Shown: positions 43,705 to 54,731, numbered from the stretch's first letter. The stretch is 64,000 bases of DNA from Reticulitermes speratus (GCA_021186555.1 JAJKFL010000427.1:15878005-15942004), one strand, 5' to 3'. The notes: generated by a model not told the origin, from the letters alone. Program-made: numbers and translations.

Positions 43705-43807
43705 TGACATTTTCAATCAATTAATATTGTTATGTGCAACATTGTTGGTATGTAAGTAAATAATATCTTATTCATGCACGGTACATACAACTTCAAACTT
43801 TCTTAAA

Positions 43808-44734
43808 ATTTAATAATTGATGTCTATGACACAACTGCTGCAATTCTCGTATAAAATCTGGTGAATTCCAAGACTTTGAAAATAAACACAGTAAATCTGC
43901 GTCTTGACGAAAGCCAACGTGACCTGTATTTTTCACAATACGCACTTCAGATAATTACACTAAACTGCACAGGCAATATTTTCTCTAATATCTATTCTGG
44001 GACCGTATTATGGGGATACTTTTATGTGACGATACCAGCAGCACCTGCAGACTTCAAGACCACATTTACAGGCGTAAAAATACAATCAGCCAAACTGACT
44101 CTAAAAAAATACTGAAAACAAATCTTAACGCGTTAAAAGTGTACTTACGTCATTGATGCGTTCAAGGGCACCATTGTACAGTCGTACCGCGTACTGGCAT
44201 TTGTTGTGAGCATTCCTGCACCAAGATAGGAGAGAAAGGGACGGAGTTTCTGTATGAAGTGTGTGGAATACGTAATGAAGGTGCGGTGAGGTGTGGGTGA
44301 AGACTGCACGTAAACAGAGGAGTTTAGAAGGTGTCACAGTTTAGTTACGATGGCACAAATAAAAGATCACGCCATGCCAGGGATGTGAAAAAAAACCAAT
44401 AAATATGGAAGTATATTTTCCCATAAAGTTTTCATGTAGGTATGTTTTAATTAAACCGTATGATCTCTGTGTGGGAGATATTTGGTTTCAGTCTATCTGA
44501 ACTGAGATTAGGTTAAACGAGGTATCGGTTACAAATCAATAAATTGTCATCTTAATACATAACTATCTACAATATATCAATCGATTTACTTACATGCTTC
44601 AGTCGTATGTAAATCCTCTAGAATTACAGTAAAAATTATAATAGGTCTTACATCTGTTTATATCTAGAGTAAGTCATTATATTGTGATATGTCTCAAATA
44701 AATTCATTCATAAGTTTTTAACATTTTTTATCTC
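43808..44734. other. Unassigned sequence
   Basis: Nothing recognised. The ORF at 43861-44115 has no domain. Confidence 0.4.
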
Positions 44735-44815
44735 ATTAATTATGTTTTACACCAACCACATGCACATATTTATTTAATGAACATTAAAATATTCTATAAA
44801 ATGTTAGATAAAAAA

Positions 44816-44861
44816 CCCCAACATATGTTTCGGCTTATCGATAAGCCATCCTCAGGGGTGT
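44816..44861 (-). ncRNA. Hammerhead-like motif, left arm
   Basis: On the minus strand: CCCC, CTGAGGA, T, GGCTTATCGATAAGCC hairpin, GAAAC, ACATATGT, T, GGGG. Confidence 0.6.
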
Positions 44862-45005
44862 CACAACTGCTTGTTTATAAAACACGTACACATATTGGTC
44901 CTCTGTAGAGGAGTATAGTCATCGCCATATCTCACTAGACTTTCTTCCACCAGTCCTCTACAGAGGACCAAATGTGTACGTGTTTTATAAACAAGCAGTT
45001 GTGAC

Positions 45006-45052
45006 ACCCCCTGAGGATGGCTTGTCGATAAGCCGAAACATATGTTGGGGTT
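45006..45052 (+). ncRNA. Hammerhead-like motif, right arm
   Basis: CCCC, CTGAGGA, T, GGCTT-GTCGAT-AAGCC, GAAAC, ACATATGT, T, GGGG. Outer stem of four G-C pairs, predicted cleavage after GUU. Confidence 0.6.
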
Positions 45053-45202
45053 TTTATCTAACATTTTATAGAATATTTTAATGTTATTTAAATAAATATG
45101 TGCATTTGGTTGGTGTAAAACATAATTAATGTTCAAAAATGCACGGTGAAATCAGAATAAAATTTTTATCGCATTTTACAGATTTTTATCCATTCCTCAA
45201 TA

Positions 45203-46533
45203 CGAGGTATGTCCAAAAAGTATCCGACCTTGGGCCGGGAAAAAAAAAGTTCTGTATCTGGGTGGTTACAATACCTAATCCCCTTCAAAGTAGGCCCCTT
45301 ATGACTCCACACACTTAGCCCAGCGGTCCTTTCATCGCTGGAAGCAATTCTGGAAGGCTTGTTTTGGAATGGTGTACAGCTGCGCCGTCGCGTTCTGTAT
45401 GATGTCCTCGCGGCTGTCAAAACGGGAGCCTTTTAGCGGTGTCTTCAATCTCGGGAACAGACAGAAATCACAAGGAGCCATGTCAGGAGAGTAGGGAGCC
45501 TGGCGAACCTGCGGAATGCCGTGCTTAGCCAGGAAACCCTGGATCAGGTGTGATGAATGAGCTGGGGCATTGTCATGATGCAGCTGCCAGTTGCGTGCGT
45601 CCCACAGCTCCGGTCTTTGCGCCGAACTGCATCACGAAGATGACGGAGGACTTCTTGGTAGTAACCTTATTAACAGTTTGGCCTAGTGGTGCGTACTCAT
45701 GATGCACAACACCCCGGTAATCGAAGAAAACAGTCAGTATCACCTTCACATTGCTCCGAAAGTGTCGTGCTTTTTTGGGCCTCGGGGATGTTGGATGCTT
45801 CCATTGTGACGACTGGACCTTGGTTTCCGGGTCATATCCGTACACCCACGACTCGTCACCAGTGATCACAGTCTTCAGGAACTCCGGATCCCTGTTGGCG
45901 CACTCCAGCATGTCCTGCGTGACCTCAAGGCGGAGTTGTTGCTGCTCCGGCGAAAGCAGCTTGGGCACAAATTTTGCCGCCACTCTTCGCATGCCCACAT
46001 CCTCAGTTAAAATCGTGTTTGCGGAACCTCTGCTGATCCCAACCTCATCAGCAATTTCCCGGACGGTCAAACGACGGTCCTCCATGATCAATGTCCGCAC
46101 TTTGTCAATGACATCAGCATTTCGGCTCGTTGACGGTCTCCCGGAACGCTGGTCACTGTCCGCCGACATGCGGCCATCTTTAAAGCGGTTGAACCACTCT
46201 TTAATTTGAGTGACCCCCATTGCATCATCACCGAAAGCCTGCTGAATTTTGCGGATTGTTTCCGCTTGGGTATCCCCAAGTTTCTGACAAAACTTGATGC
46301 AGTATCGCTGCTCCAAACATTCTGTCATCTTGAGCGAAACGAGAATGCGACGAACACGTGTTACACCACTTCGCTATCTGGCAGCGACAGACGCATCCGA
46401 CGGTGTTGCTAGGCAGCAAAAAATCATGCATGCGCATGAAAGCCCCTTCTACCATTACGCTCAGTTTCCCCACCCTTTCGCCATTACTTACCGCGGGAAA
46501 AAATATAGTCGGATAATTTTTGGACAGCCCTCG
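45203..46533 (-). mobile_element. Mariner transposon, full length, inactive
   Basis: Ends CGAGGTATGTCCAAAAAGTA on the left and TTTTTGGACAGCCCTCG on the right form an inverted repeat of about 28 bp with mismatches. TA flanks at 45201-45202 and 46534-46535. The element is 1331 bp and carries one transposase gene on the minus strand. It lies about 50 bp from the foldback element ending near 45150. Confidence 0.9.
45275..46328 (-). pseudogene. Mariner transposase (D,D34D), frameshifted
   Basis: The reading frame opens at 46328 and stays open for about 220 codons. An N-terminal helix-turn-helix pair (about residues 1-105, with GVTQIKEWFNRFKDGR and TVREIADEVGISRGS) is followed by the linker FVPKLLSPEQQ (a WVPHxL-type motif) and the first catalytic Asp in TGDESWVYGYD (residue 158). 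Near residue 221 (about 45665) the frame is lost. The continuation YYQEVLRHL is in a second frame, and WDARNWQLHHDNAPAHSS, with the second Asp, is in a third. The third Asp follows 34 residues later in SPDMAPCD (near 45468). Two stop codons interrupt the end, a TGA at 45332-45334 and a TAA at 45299-45301, before the final EGD-stop at 45275. It would cut and paste the element at TA sites in the nucleus. It is inactive, but the ends are intact, so it could in principle be mobilised in trans. Confidence 0.9.
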
Positions 46534-46556
46534 TATGTTATGAAAAGTAAGAACTG

Positions 46557-46690
46557 TGAAACTGAAGATGACCTAAACGGTCGAAACATGTTGTTCTGTA
46601 AATGAATGGAACGTAATTGTGTTTAGACGGACTTTATCTTGATTCTGTTACAAATAACATAACGGAATGACATCTTTTAAATTTTTTAAA
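46557..46690 (+). mobile_element. Penelope-like 3' part with hammerhead-like motif
   Basis: At 46562-46596: CTGAAGA, T, GACC-TAAAC-GGTC, GAAAC, ATGTT. The stem has changed from GGCT/AGCC to GACC/GGTC with pairing kept. About 70 bp later AACGGAATGACATC matches AACGGGATGACGTT at 63.63 kb, which follows another copy at a similar distance. This may be the 3' end of a second subfamily. Confidence 0.55.
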
Positions 46691-46964
46691 TTCGTTATGT
46701 TACTGGGCATACACTGGAACGAGGATTGACGATAAATATATCAAAATTAAAAAGCAAGGAAAGTTATAATTAATAAATAAGACTTTTATAAAGTTTCAAG
46801 ATATTTTATGAATTTGACACAATTTTGTACCGAGACGTGAAAATCAACATTTTTAAAAACCACAGGGATAAAGAGAAAACAATAATATAAACAGTAAACT
46901 GTTGTAAGGTGTGAGACCTCACTGCTCCTTGTATTAATATGTGATATGAGAATACGATTATACT
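46691..46964. other. Unassigned AT-rich sequence
   Basis: Nothing recognised. Confidence 0.4.
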
Positions 46965-47025
46965 CTTATTTTTATAATAAAATGTCTGATTACGGCTATA
47001 ATAAATAGCCGAAACATGTAGCTAG
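46965..47025 (+). ncRNA. Degenerate hammerhead-like motif with long stem II
   Basis: CTGATTA, C, GGCTAT-AATAA-ATAGCC, GAAAC, ATGTA, GCTAG. The hairpin is longer and perfect, but core G8 is changed to T, which should abolish cleavage in a true hammerhead. Confidence 0.4.
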
Positions 47026-47141
47026 TTACTGTAAACAGAAAGGAATTTCTTTACTAATAAAGTTGTGTCGACTGAGTGAAAAAAGTACTTTTGTTTTCAG
47101 ATATATATCCGATAGACATGCAGCAGCAGAATCAATTTATT

Positions 47142-47262
47142 TTACGGTCGTGCCAAGTTTCAGGAGATTTTTCGTGTGCCTCTCACAGCGGAGGTCAGGA
47201 TTCAATTCCAGGGCAGTCTATCTTGGATTTATGGTGGAGAAAGTGACACTTGTTCAAAACTA
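47142..47262 (+). mobile_element. SINE family B fragment
   Basis: GTGTGCCTCTCACAGCGGAG, GATTCAATTCCAGGGCAG, GGATTTATGGTGGAGAAAGT. Head of family B with a worn B box. Confidence 0.55.
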
Positions 47263-47879
47263 AATTTAAAATAATTTTAGACCACTACATTTCGTTGTGT
47301 TTGGTAAAATAATTTCAATTCAGCAGAAATGAATTCTGTCAACATTAAAACAAACCTTATTACTGGAATAAAATTTATTTAAAGGCGATAGAATTTATTT
47401 CTATAGTACTGCAATGAATTTAAAATAACTGTTCAAGTTAATAGAACGACAACTGATCAATAAAGTAATGTTTATCAATTTAATTGTAATGAATCGACTA
47501 AACAAAATATATATTTGTGTATGAGAGATATGACACTTGACGTATACAGGATGATCGCACTTGTCTTAGAAGAGTTGTGACCAAATAGACTTCAAAGTTT
47601 TCAACGTAAAAAATTATAAACGAGCAGTGATATTGTGCATGGAAGAAGTTCATAAAATTATTTCCCATCCTCTCCATATACATGAATCAGCCTTACCTTA
47701 ATTTATCCATCTCCGCAAAGTCCAACTTAAGGCAGTTACAAGTTCATGTTTCTAAGTAAAAAAAAAAAATAGGCTAACAGCACAATAAAAGGTTTTCAAT
47801 AAAAGACCGACAGTTAAGAAATTTCTTGCTTTGACGAATCACGCAGATCCATTATCGTGGCCTTCATTCTTCAGGAACG
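47263..47879. other. Unassigned sequence
   Basis: AT-rich. Nothing recognised. Confidence 0.4.
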
Positions 47880-47960
47880 TTAGGCGGCATAGGTTGGAAG
47901 GTGGTTACCGACGTTTCGAGACAACCTATAGGTCCCATCTTCAAGGGTAAAGCAGACCAA
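47880..47960 (-). repeat. Hammerhead-like unit, GGGACC subfamily
   Basis: On the minus strand TACCC, TTGAAGA, T, GGGACC..GTCTC, GAAACGTC, GGTA. The cleavage-type trinucleotide is GUC. The first core base is T instead of C. Mirror of the plus-strand motif near 60.18 kb. Confidence 0.5.
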
Positions 47961-48375
47961 CTACTAGTTTCTGCTGCATAACATCCCAGAAAAGCGAAGG
48001 ACTCAATTAAACAGCCGCAGCAACCTGAAGTCTCACATACAGAATCGTGTTTAAAAAATCCCTTTTCAATCCGATCCAAATTTTCACATGCTGTTCCTCT
48101 AACACCAAATTTAATATTGTCTTACCACCTGAGCCACGCTATTTCAAGTGGTTCTTTCCCTTAAGAGCTCATGACCAACATCTCTTGTGCATGTTTCGCG
48201 CTTCTGGTGTACATGTACATGTCCAGCGTATCCTCTTGTTCTCATTGATCGCCCTGTTAGTTTAACAGCGAAAATTATAAAATTTTTATTGCGTATATTT
48301 TTATATTCCGCTGTTACTTCCCCTTACTTTGGTCAAAACATTATCATCATCACTTTGTGCTGAAACCTCATCAAT
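47961..48375. other. Unassigned sequence
   Basis: Nothing recognised. Confidence 0.35.
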
Positions 48376-48423
48376 CAACTTATCTGTCTGTCTGTCTCCA
48401 TCTATCATCTATCTATCTGTCTA

Positions 48424-48462
<39 letters not shown>

Positions 48463-48692
48463 GCCTGCCTGTCTCTCTCTCTATCTATCTATCTATTTAT
48501 TTATCTATCTATCTGTCTGCCTGCCTGCCTGCCTCTATCTATCTATCTATCTATCTAACTATCTATCTATCTGACTGTCTATCTATCTATCTATCTATCT
48601 ATCTGACTGTCTATATATCTATCTATCTATCTATCTGACTGTCTGTCTATATGTCTATCTATCTATCCATCTATCTATCTATGTATCTATTA
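48376..48692. repeat. (TCTA/TCTG/TGCC)n tetranucleotide array
   Basis: About 315 bp of TCTG, TCTA and CTGC blocks. ORFs rich in YLSICLS are translations of this array. Confidence 0.95.
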
Positions 48693-49591
48693 TCATCCTT
48701 AGCAAAAACTGGGGGGACAGACCTATATAAATTCGGTAACAGAATTCATGAGTTGAGTTTGTCGACAACATCTCCCATAAGAATGACAAAAAGTCAACCA
48801 AAAGCGACACCAGTGGCTCAACGTCAGCCAGTAAGTGTTGCTCAAGCTCATGAGTCGGCCCTCCAACTGAACGTGCTAAGGACGACCACCACTGGACTCT
48901 GTAAAAAGTAAAGTCGCAATTCCCACTGCGACCAGCGGCCCAGTGCGTGGCTAGCTTAACTTTGGCACACAAGGCCCCGAGTTACGTAACTTACACTAAC
49001 ATTACCAGACACAACAAGTAGCAGAAACTTCTCCTTTTGCCTGTGATAAAAAATAAAATTCTTGACTGTCACTGTTCCTTTTCATATTTTGAACAATATA
49101 TTACCAAACGTCGCTGACACAACCCAGTACCAGTTTCATTCACAACGGGTTACATATTTCTTGCTGCATGCAAAACAGGACCATCACACAGGTTTAAATA
49201 ATAAAGACTGTGGTGTCCAGGGTTTCCCCACTCTGCAGTTCTGATGACGGTTACCAACGTTTCGGTGGAACCCGTTTCAAGTTAGCATATGGTGTACTAT
49301 AGAGGCTACTAGCCACCTACGAAACCGCAAAGTGTATTTTCTTGGAAGACTGCGATCTTAATCACTGTACACTGATTACCTGTAAGCACATGCATATAAT
49401 ACGTTTTGTAATAGTAGCTAATTTTAAATACTGCATGTGTGACCGAATGCTACTATAAAAGATTTATAATTCTAAGTTTCACTTCGTACAAAACTAAAGG
49501 TGTTTCTTCCAGAAACACACCTGTCTCACTATAGGGAAGGGAGGAAAACATTCTCAATTTTGATCTATAAATTTGTAAGTCAACAGCTGCT
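48693..49591. other. Unassigned, with a hammerhead-like scrap
   Basis: At about 49245-49285, GTTACCAACGTTTCGGTGG is a worn unit without core. The rest is unassigned. Confidence 0.4.
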
Positions 49592-49640
49592 AGGTATCAA
49601 CGTTTCGGAAAAACCTGCTACGTCCATCTTCAGGATGGTA
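49592..49640 (-). ncRNA. Hammerhead-like motif
   Basis: On the minus strand: ATC, CTGAAGA, T, GGA..TCC hairpin with a 12-nt loop, GAAACGTT, GAT. Outer stem ATC/GAT and core intact. ACGT replaces the longer palindrome. Confidence 0.5.
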
Positions 49641-50511
49641 TTTCAAGTGTACAATAATTAACAGAAATGTATTATAACGTATTTAATAACACACATTTCC
49701 CGATCGTATAATTTCCACTCTCTTGGTCTTCAGAAGGACAGAATATATTCTTCCTCAATTATATCTTCGTGCTTTAAGCATAGAGAACAAAGCAAATCTA
49801 TTTTACAATATAAACATCTTATATTTCCATGGCGGTAAGAATTCATGCCGCGGCAGGTTATGACACCGTGCAGTCTAACAGTCAACACGGTATTCCCAGA
49901 AGACCATAACACCAATACCACAAATATGAGCCTATATTATAAAACGGGGTTTACACGTATACGCAGACTGCGCCATGTACCTGCATTTTCCTTACTGCTT
50001 ACATGCGAAAGACTCTTGAATTCACATTTGGTGAACGTTTGCACCTCGCAGAAACTACATCACGCTTAGGTTGGTGTAAAGGTAAGGTAACATAAGGTTC
50101 ACATCTCGAAAGGTACACCAGTTACTGACAGTGAAGTGTCCTTATGTCGGTCGCTAGGTCGAGCCAAAAAGAAGGCACGGAAGCAGTAGTGGAGGAAGCA
50201 ATAATTATAACCCATCCCCGTCTTTAACCAAATAGTACCAAACTGCGCCAAACCTGAGGTACATTCAGATGGCATTCATCGCATCTGTGAACTAAACACT
50301 GCATTGAAATGGGCCACGAATATGATCTCCCCTTTACTTTCTAATTCACTATAAACAATCCTTCATCTAGATGCCACAGAAACTTCCAATGCTGTTAAAT
50401 AAGACTGAATTTAAATAAAAGGAATAATAAATGCAATTTTTTTTAATTGAACAATAAGCACTATCGTACAGCTAACTGCGCATGTGCAAATACGTGTATT
50501 AAATATACCGT
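49641..50511. other. Unassigned sequence
   Basis: Nothing recognised. Confidence 0.4.
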
Positions 50512-50526
50512 AAGTGTGGCTCAGAT

Positions 50527-50790
50527 GCCGATCCCAATGGCCGTGCGGTCTAAGGCGTCGGTCTTTGGCCGCTCGCTTACTAGGATCGTGGGTTCGAATC
50601 CCACCGGGGGCATGGATGTCTGTCTCTTGTGAGTGTTGTGTGTTGTCAGGTAGAGGTCTCTGCGACGGGCTGATCCCTCGTCCAGAGGAGTCCTACCGAC
50701 TGTGGTGTGTCTCAAATGTGTGATCATGAAACCTCGACGAAACGAGGAGGCCCAGGCCCATATAGGGCTGTCGAGCCATAGAAAAAAAAA
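50527..50790 (+). mobile_element. SINE family A, young full copy
   Basis: A box TGGCCGTGCGGTCTAAGG near 50538, B box GGTTCGAATCC at 50591-50601, body with TGTTGTCAGGTAGAGGTCTC and a terminal A-run. The tRNA-like head resembles tRNA-Ser/Leu. Flank AAGTGTGGCTCAGAT is exact over 15 bp at 50512-50526 and 50791-50805. It is the least-changed SINE in the window and probably the youngest. RNA polymerase III promoter boxes look intact. Confidence 0.95.
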
Positions 50791-50805
50791 AAGTGTGGCT
50801 CAGAT

Positions 50806-52106
50806 ACAAATGGGCCAGAGCTATTACTCCAATGAAGATGTTATTCACTGAAGCCTGCAGTTTTCTCAAGCTATCAGTACTCCTCTTCCTAACAAGATAT
50901 TCCTTCACCACAATCGTCAAGTAGGCATACAATTTTGTTTAAAGCGGCGGTTTTCTTATGTTTGTATTTTCTTCCCTCTCTAAAGCGGTGAACGTTTGAG
51001 ACGAATGTTCACCAAAACTACTCGGAGGTTATCATAAAGTTCTAAAAATGTCTTCTCAGTCCAATGCAGAATGTTTTACATTATATTTAACATCTTCCTT
51101 TTCAATATAAGTAGTCGAAATATGTCTTCCTATTCCAGGCACAGAAGAAGAGAAATTAGTTCAATCAGTAGGCCCTAGATTATGTTACAGTGTTACATGG
51201 ACACAACAGGAGCATGTGCTTAAATTTATTTAAATAGTACCACACTATATTTGTATAAATTTATTGCAGACTTGAATGATATATCGCTGCATTTATATCA
51301 ATGACACTTAAAAGAGAAAAGTACAGTCTTTTACATTTAGTCAAAACTTTGTGGGTGAAATATTAATGGAAGGACGAACGCGTAAATAGTAATTATGAGA
51401 GATAAAATGTATATTAAATAAAGAAACAAAGTAAAAACATTAGCGTAAATATCAGAAACAGTAACATGTCATTCCGAATGTTACGTCATTACCTATGTCC
51501 AAAATTACTTATACATAGCAAGTGGGCGTTAGGTTCCATCTACCAGCTTTGGTTTGGATTAGGAACATCAACAAAAATGTGATTCCTTCCGCCAGTTCCC
51601 TCAGTCCCACATCAGACTACGTAATTTAACTTCACAGAAAGCAGACAATCGAAACTTGCCCGAATTAACATCTGTGGTTACAGGAAATCCGTCCGTGTTA
51701 GTCCAGTTATTTCATATAAATTACTGTCGGCCTTCAAACACTTTTCACACAACGCAGAATAGGGAATGCCAATTTTTGTAATGATATGTGTAGTTTGTGT
51801 ACTAATCTTGCCTTCAAATCTCGCAAGGTTCCGTCGCTTTCTGCGGCTTCAAAGAGTACACGGATAGTGAAACATGAAATGCACGCTAAGTGAGACAGCC
51901 TGTTAGTGTGTAACTTCACAGCAGCCTGTCAGCACTCTTCGGTAGGCATCCTAAGAGCACAACTATTGGTAGTGACTCTTAGAGTTTCATAGTAACCATA
52001 GCAGACGGAACGTGAAACAACATAAACATAAAACATACTGTCATATCACTCTAATCCAAATTCCTTAATAGTATCCATATAGACTGAAATATACCTGAAT
52101 TGTAAA
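50806..52106. other. Unassigned sequence
   Basis: About 1.3 kb with no repeat or gene recognised. Confidence 0.4.
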
Positions 52107-52108
52107 TA

Positions 52109-52294
52109 TGATCGAACCCGGTTATAACGATATCGGTCAATGCAACACCTCCTCTATTGCGTCAGATATTCTGTGGTACCAATTAATTCCTCGCTATTAA
52201 TCGCAACATATATTCCTTGGTTAGAACAACACTCGCTTATAACGACAAAAAAAATATTCAGTCCCTTTCATGACGTTATAACCGAATTCGACTG
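52109..52294 (-). mobile_element. TA-flanked MITE with GGTTATAACG ends, copy 1
   Basis: TGATCGAACCCGGTTATAACG, shortened, at the left, and CGTTATAACCGAATTCGACTG, shortened, at the right. Inside, ATATTCTGTGGTACCAATTA. Flanks TA. Ends are like those of Tigger-class MITEs (CAGTCGAAC..). 186 bp. Confidence 0.8.
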
Positions 52295-52296
52295 TA

Positions 52297-53095
52297 TGTA
52301 TTGAGCTCCTAACGCAAAGAAAACTTTCCCTCTTGGCAATAAAAACCAATTAATTAATAAGGAAATAATGGTTGTTTGTCTGAGATTGATATAAAACACG
52401 TAAAAGCGATCTGTAAGCAGAATGTAAAATTATTTTAGTGTTAAACCTGGTGATGCGTAAAGAATCTACTGGACGTTGAAGGGTTAAATAAAGTTTCTTT
52501 TATCTTACGTATATTTACTGATTCCTCCTGACAGAAATGAGTGCTCAAAATTCGTAACATTTCAAAAAACAAAACAGTTACTGGCAAGCGAGAGTAACCC
52601 ATTCACTAGCACAATACATTATAGAAGGTATAGATTTTATTATGTAGATTTGAAGTTTTTTAGGCCACAAGTCGAAACGCGCAGATTTCTACAACGAATA
52701 TATATCCCAACACTAGCTCGCAATAAATGTTCGGATACGTACTTTCATTAAAAAATGTCAGTTGGATTCCGAAACTGCGTTGTAGATACAATCAGTCTGG
52801 GAAATTTAGCTGTAAGGTTCTCTCAAGTTCGAGCTTAGATCCGGAGCAATGCAGATTTGCGCCCGCCCTGTCGAAGAAAATTTGCCAGTGAAATTCCGTC
52901 AGCACGCCACACTTCTTGACCCAACAACCAGTTTCAGTTACAATGACCTTCATATTGGCTGGCCCAACAGGAATTGGAGATGGTATCAGTGGATGAAGAC
53001 ACCAAACCGAGATAAACAAAGTCACCATTTAGCTGATGTTTCTAACTTCGAACAAAATTAACTGTGACCTATTGCACTGCTTTCAGAAAAGAAAA
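52297..53095. other. Unassigned sequence between two MITEs
   Basis: ORFs on both strands at 52792-53061 have no domain. Nothing recognised. Confidence 0.4.
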
Positions 53096-53097
53096 TA

Positions 53098-53282
53098 CAG
53101 TCGAACTCGGTTATAACGTCATGAAAGGAACTGAATACTTTGTGTCGTTATAAACGAGTGTTGTTATAACCGAAGATTATAATGTTATGGATAACAGTGA
53201 GGAATTAATTGGTACCACAGAATATCTGACGCTATAGAAGAGGTGTCGCTTAAACCGATGTCGTCATAACCGGGTTCGACTG
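53098..53282 (+). mobile_element. TA-flanked MITE with GGTTATAACG ends, copy 2
   Basis: CAGTCGAACTCGGTTATAACG, shortened, to ACCGGGTTCGACTG. It is the inverse of copy 1, with the same internal TAATTGGTACCACAGAATAT. Left flank TA, right flank CA (one change). 185 bp. Confidence 0.8.
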
Positions 53283-53284
53283 CA

Positions 53285-54354
53285 GTTCAGAGAGATGATC
53301 CCTAATCTGTCAACCCTGGCTTTACGGTGACCTTATGTGCCAAGATATCCCGAGAACCCAAGCAAAACAACCAAACATGGGCGTGAGGTTTTGATTGCTC
53401 CTCAAGGGAACAAGCTAAGGTATGACCCACGGACTTGTTCATCTACGATTCGAACCCGAAACCTCCCGAATGCAACCAGAATCCAACTTGCTTGGTACTT
53501 AGAATATGATGATTCATGGGTTCCATTCCATATCACCACCCACATAACGTTTTCGTAAAGATATTTTATTTTTTAATTTGAAGCCTGTTTCAACCAAATA
53601 CTGTTTAAGAATGGAGTTACAACCCCAAGTCTCCATTACAAAGAAAGAGTGGTTAATGCTGTTTAGGAAAATAATCGCTGTTTAATATGACAATAATAAT
53701 AACAATTTTCTGGACAAAGTAAAGAGTACTTCAGTGTTGTTAATCCTGACAGGTACAACGTCGAGCTACACTCGACAGCGTGCTCCGTTGTACAAACGGA
53801 GCACATTCCATATGTTATTCTGCAAGTTTCAGGGTGGTTTTCTCTAAGCTCCTGCCATCTAGTAGCTGTTCTTTGAACTCCGAAGATTAGAAATTTTCTG
53901 GGTAATTAATCTAGGCGACACGACTGAATTTGGGCTGAAAACGGTTAAAGCAAGTGTACATATTACTGTGAGTTTAAAATGAGAAGACATTATTTAGGAA
54001 GAAGGAACAATACATGTGACAATGATATACGTGAATTTGAACATATGTAACGCAGTATATTCTTTGTTAACTGTTTCTCAGAACTCACCCTGAAATTAAA
54101 TTCATAGAGTACGTAGGCCTATGTTAGTAAACAGCTCACATATATCCTACGTTGTAACATAACACAACGGCCACTTGTAGCTTGCATGCGTCTCCTATCA
54201 AGATCATGTATCGTTGTTCGTTTTCCTGCCTTTAAGGCATTGTGCTCATTAGAGGAAGTAAAATATGTCTGACAAAATAGAGATAATTTGACACACCTGG
54301 ACAAAATTTATTGCTACAGGCTCGCGGGAACTTCTTGTCACAATTAAAAACTTG
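53285..54354. other. Unassigned sequence
   Basis: Nothing recognised. Confidence 0.4.
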
Positions 54355-54357
54355 TTA

Positions 54358-54594
54358 CATCCAGCCCTTATTTTACGCCTTAGTTGCGTTCATGAAAAAA
54401 GTGGGCGTAAATTAAAAAAGGTGTAAGTCGAAAACGATATTCCCATCAGAAATAAGGGGTTAACGTAATATAAAGCAGCCAGCCAAACGGCGTTAAACCG
54501 AAAATGAGATAGCGCAAATTACGAAGTAATGTAAATTGGCAAGAGGCGTTAAACTAAAAGGGGTGTAAAAAAAGGGGGTAAAACAAGGGTTGGG
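54358..54594. mobile_element. MITE with CCCTTGTTTTAC ends
   Basis: Left CCAGCCCTTATTTTACGCC and right GGGGGTAAAACAAGGGTTGG are inverted. TTA occurs on both sides (54355-54357 and 54595-54597). Contains GGCGTTAAAC words. Non-coding. Confidence 0.6.
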
Positions 54595-54634
54595 TTATTC
54601 GCCCTGAATTTACTTTACATTTGTAACAGCCTGT

Positions 54635-54698
54635 GTATAGGTATATATGCATATACATACACACACATAGTTACATACATATATACACACACTCACAC

Positions 54699-54731
<33 letters not shown>

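Larger units (their letters stand above)
43208..43795 (+). mobile_element. Foldback Penelope-like element with hammerhead-like motifs in both arms
   Basis: Left arm (about 43208-43355) and right arm (about 43615-43768) are near-perfect inverted copies. They share ACTTACATACCAACAATGTT, GCACATAACAATATTAATTG and CCTACATATGTTTCGG. A unique centre of about 260 bp separates them. A tail ATGCACGGTACATAC follows the right arm, as in the 9.36- and 44.74-kb elements. Direct repeats AACTTTCTTAAA flank it at 43196-43207 and 43796-43807. The structure fits an inverted pair of pseudo-LTRs of a Penelope-like retroelement, with no reverse transcriptase. Confidence 0.7.
44735..45150 (+). mobile_element. Foldback Penelope-like element, second full copy
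   Basis: Left arm about 44738-44910, right arm about 44962-45127. They share ATTATGTTTTACACCAACCA, TTAGATAAAAAACCCCAACA and GTTTATAAAACACGTACACA. The tail AAAAATGCACGGTGAAATCA follows. A weak direct repeat TTTTTATC lies on both sides. The centre is only about 50 bp. Confidence 0.7.

Noticed and set aside
43208..43795. Foldback element as a hAT or Tc1 MITE
   Set aside because: Flanking repeats of 12 bp, one-sided tail and internal hammerhead-like cores fit a Penelope-like element better, though not proven.
45751..46209. 152-codon ORF on the plus strand
   Set aside because: Antisense shadow of the mariner transposase.
48329..48638. ORFs rich in YLSICLS
   Set aside because: Translations of a TCTA/TCTG tetranucleotide array.
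50527..50600. tRNA gene from A and B boxes
   Set aside because: No complete cloverleaf, and followed by a SINE body, A-tail and target duplication.
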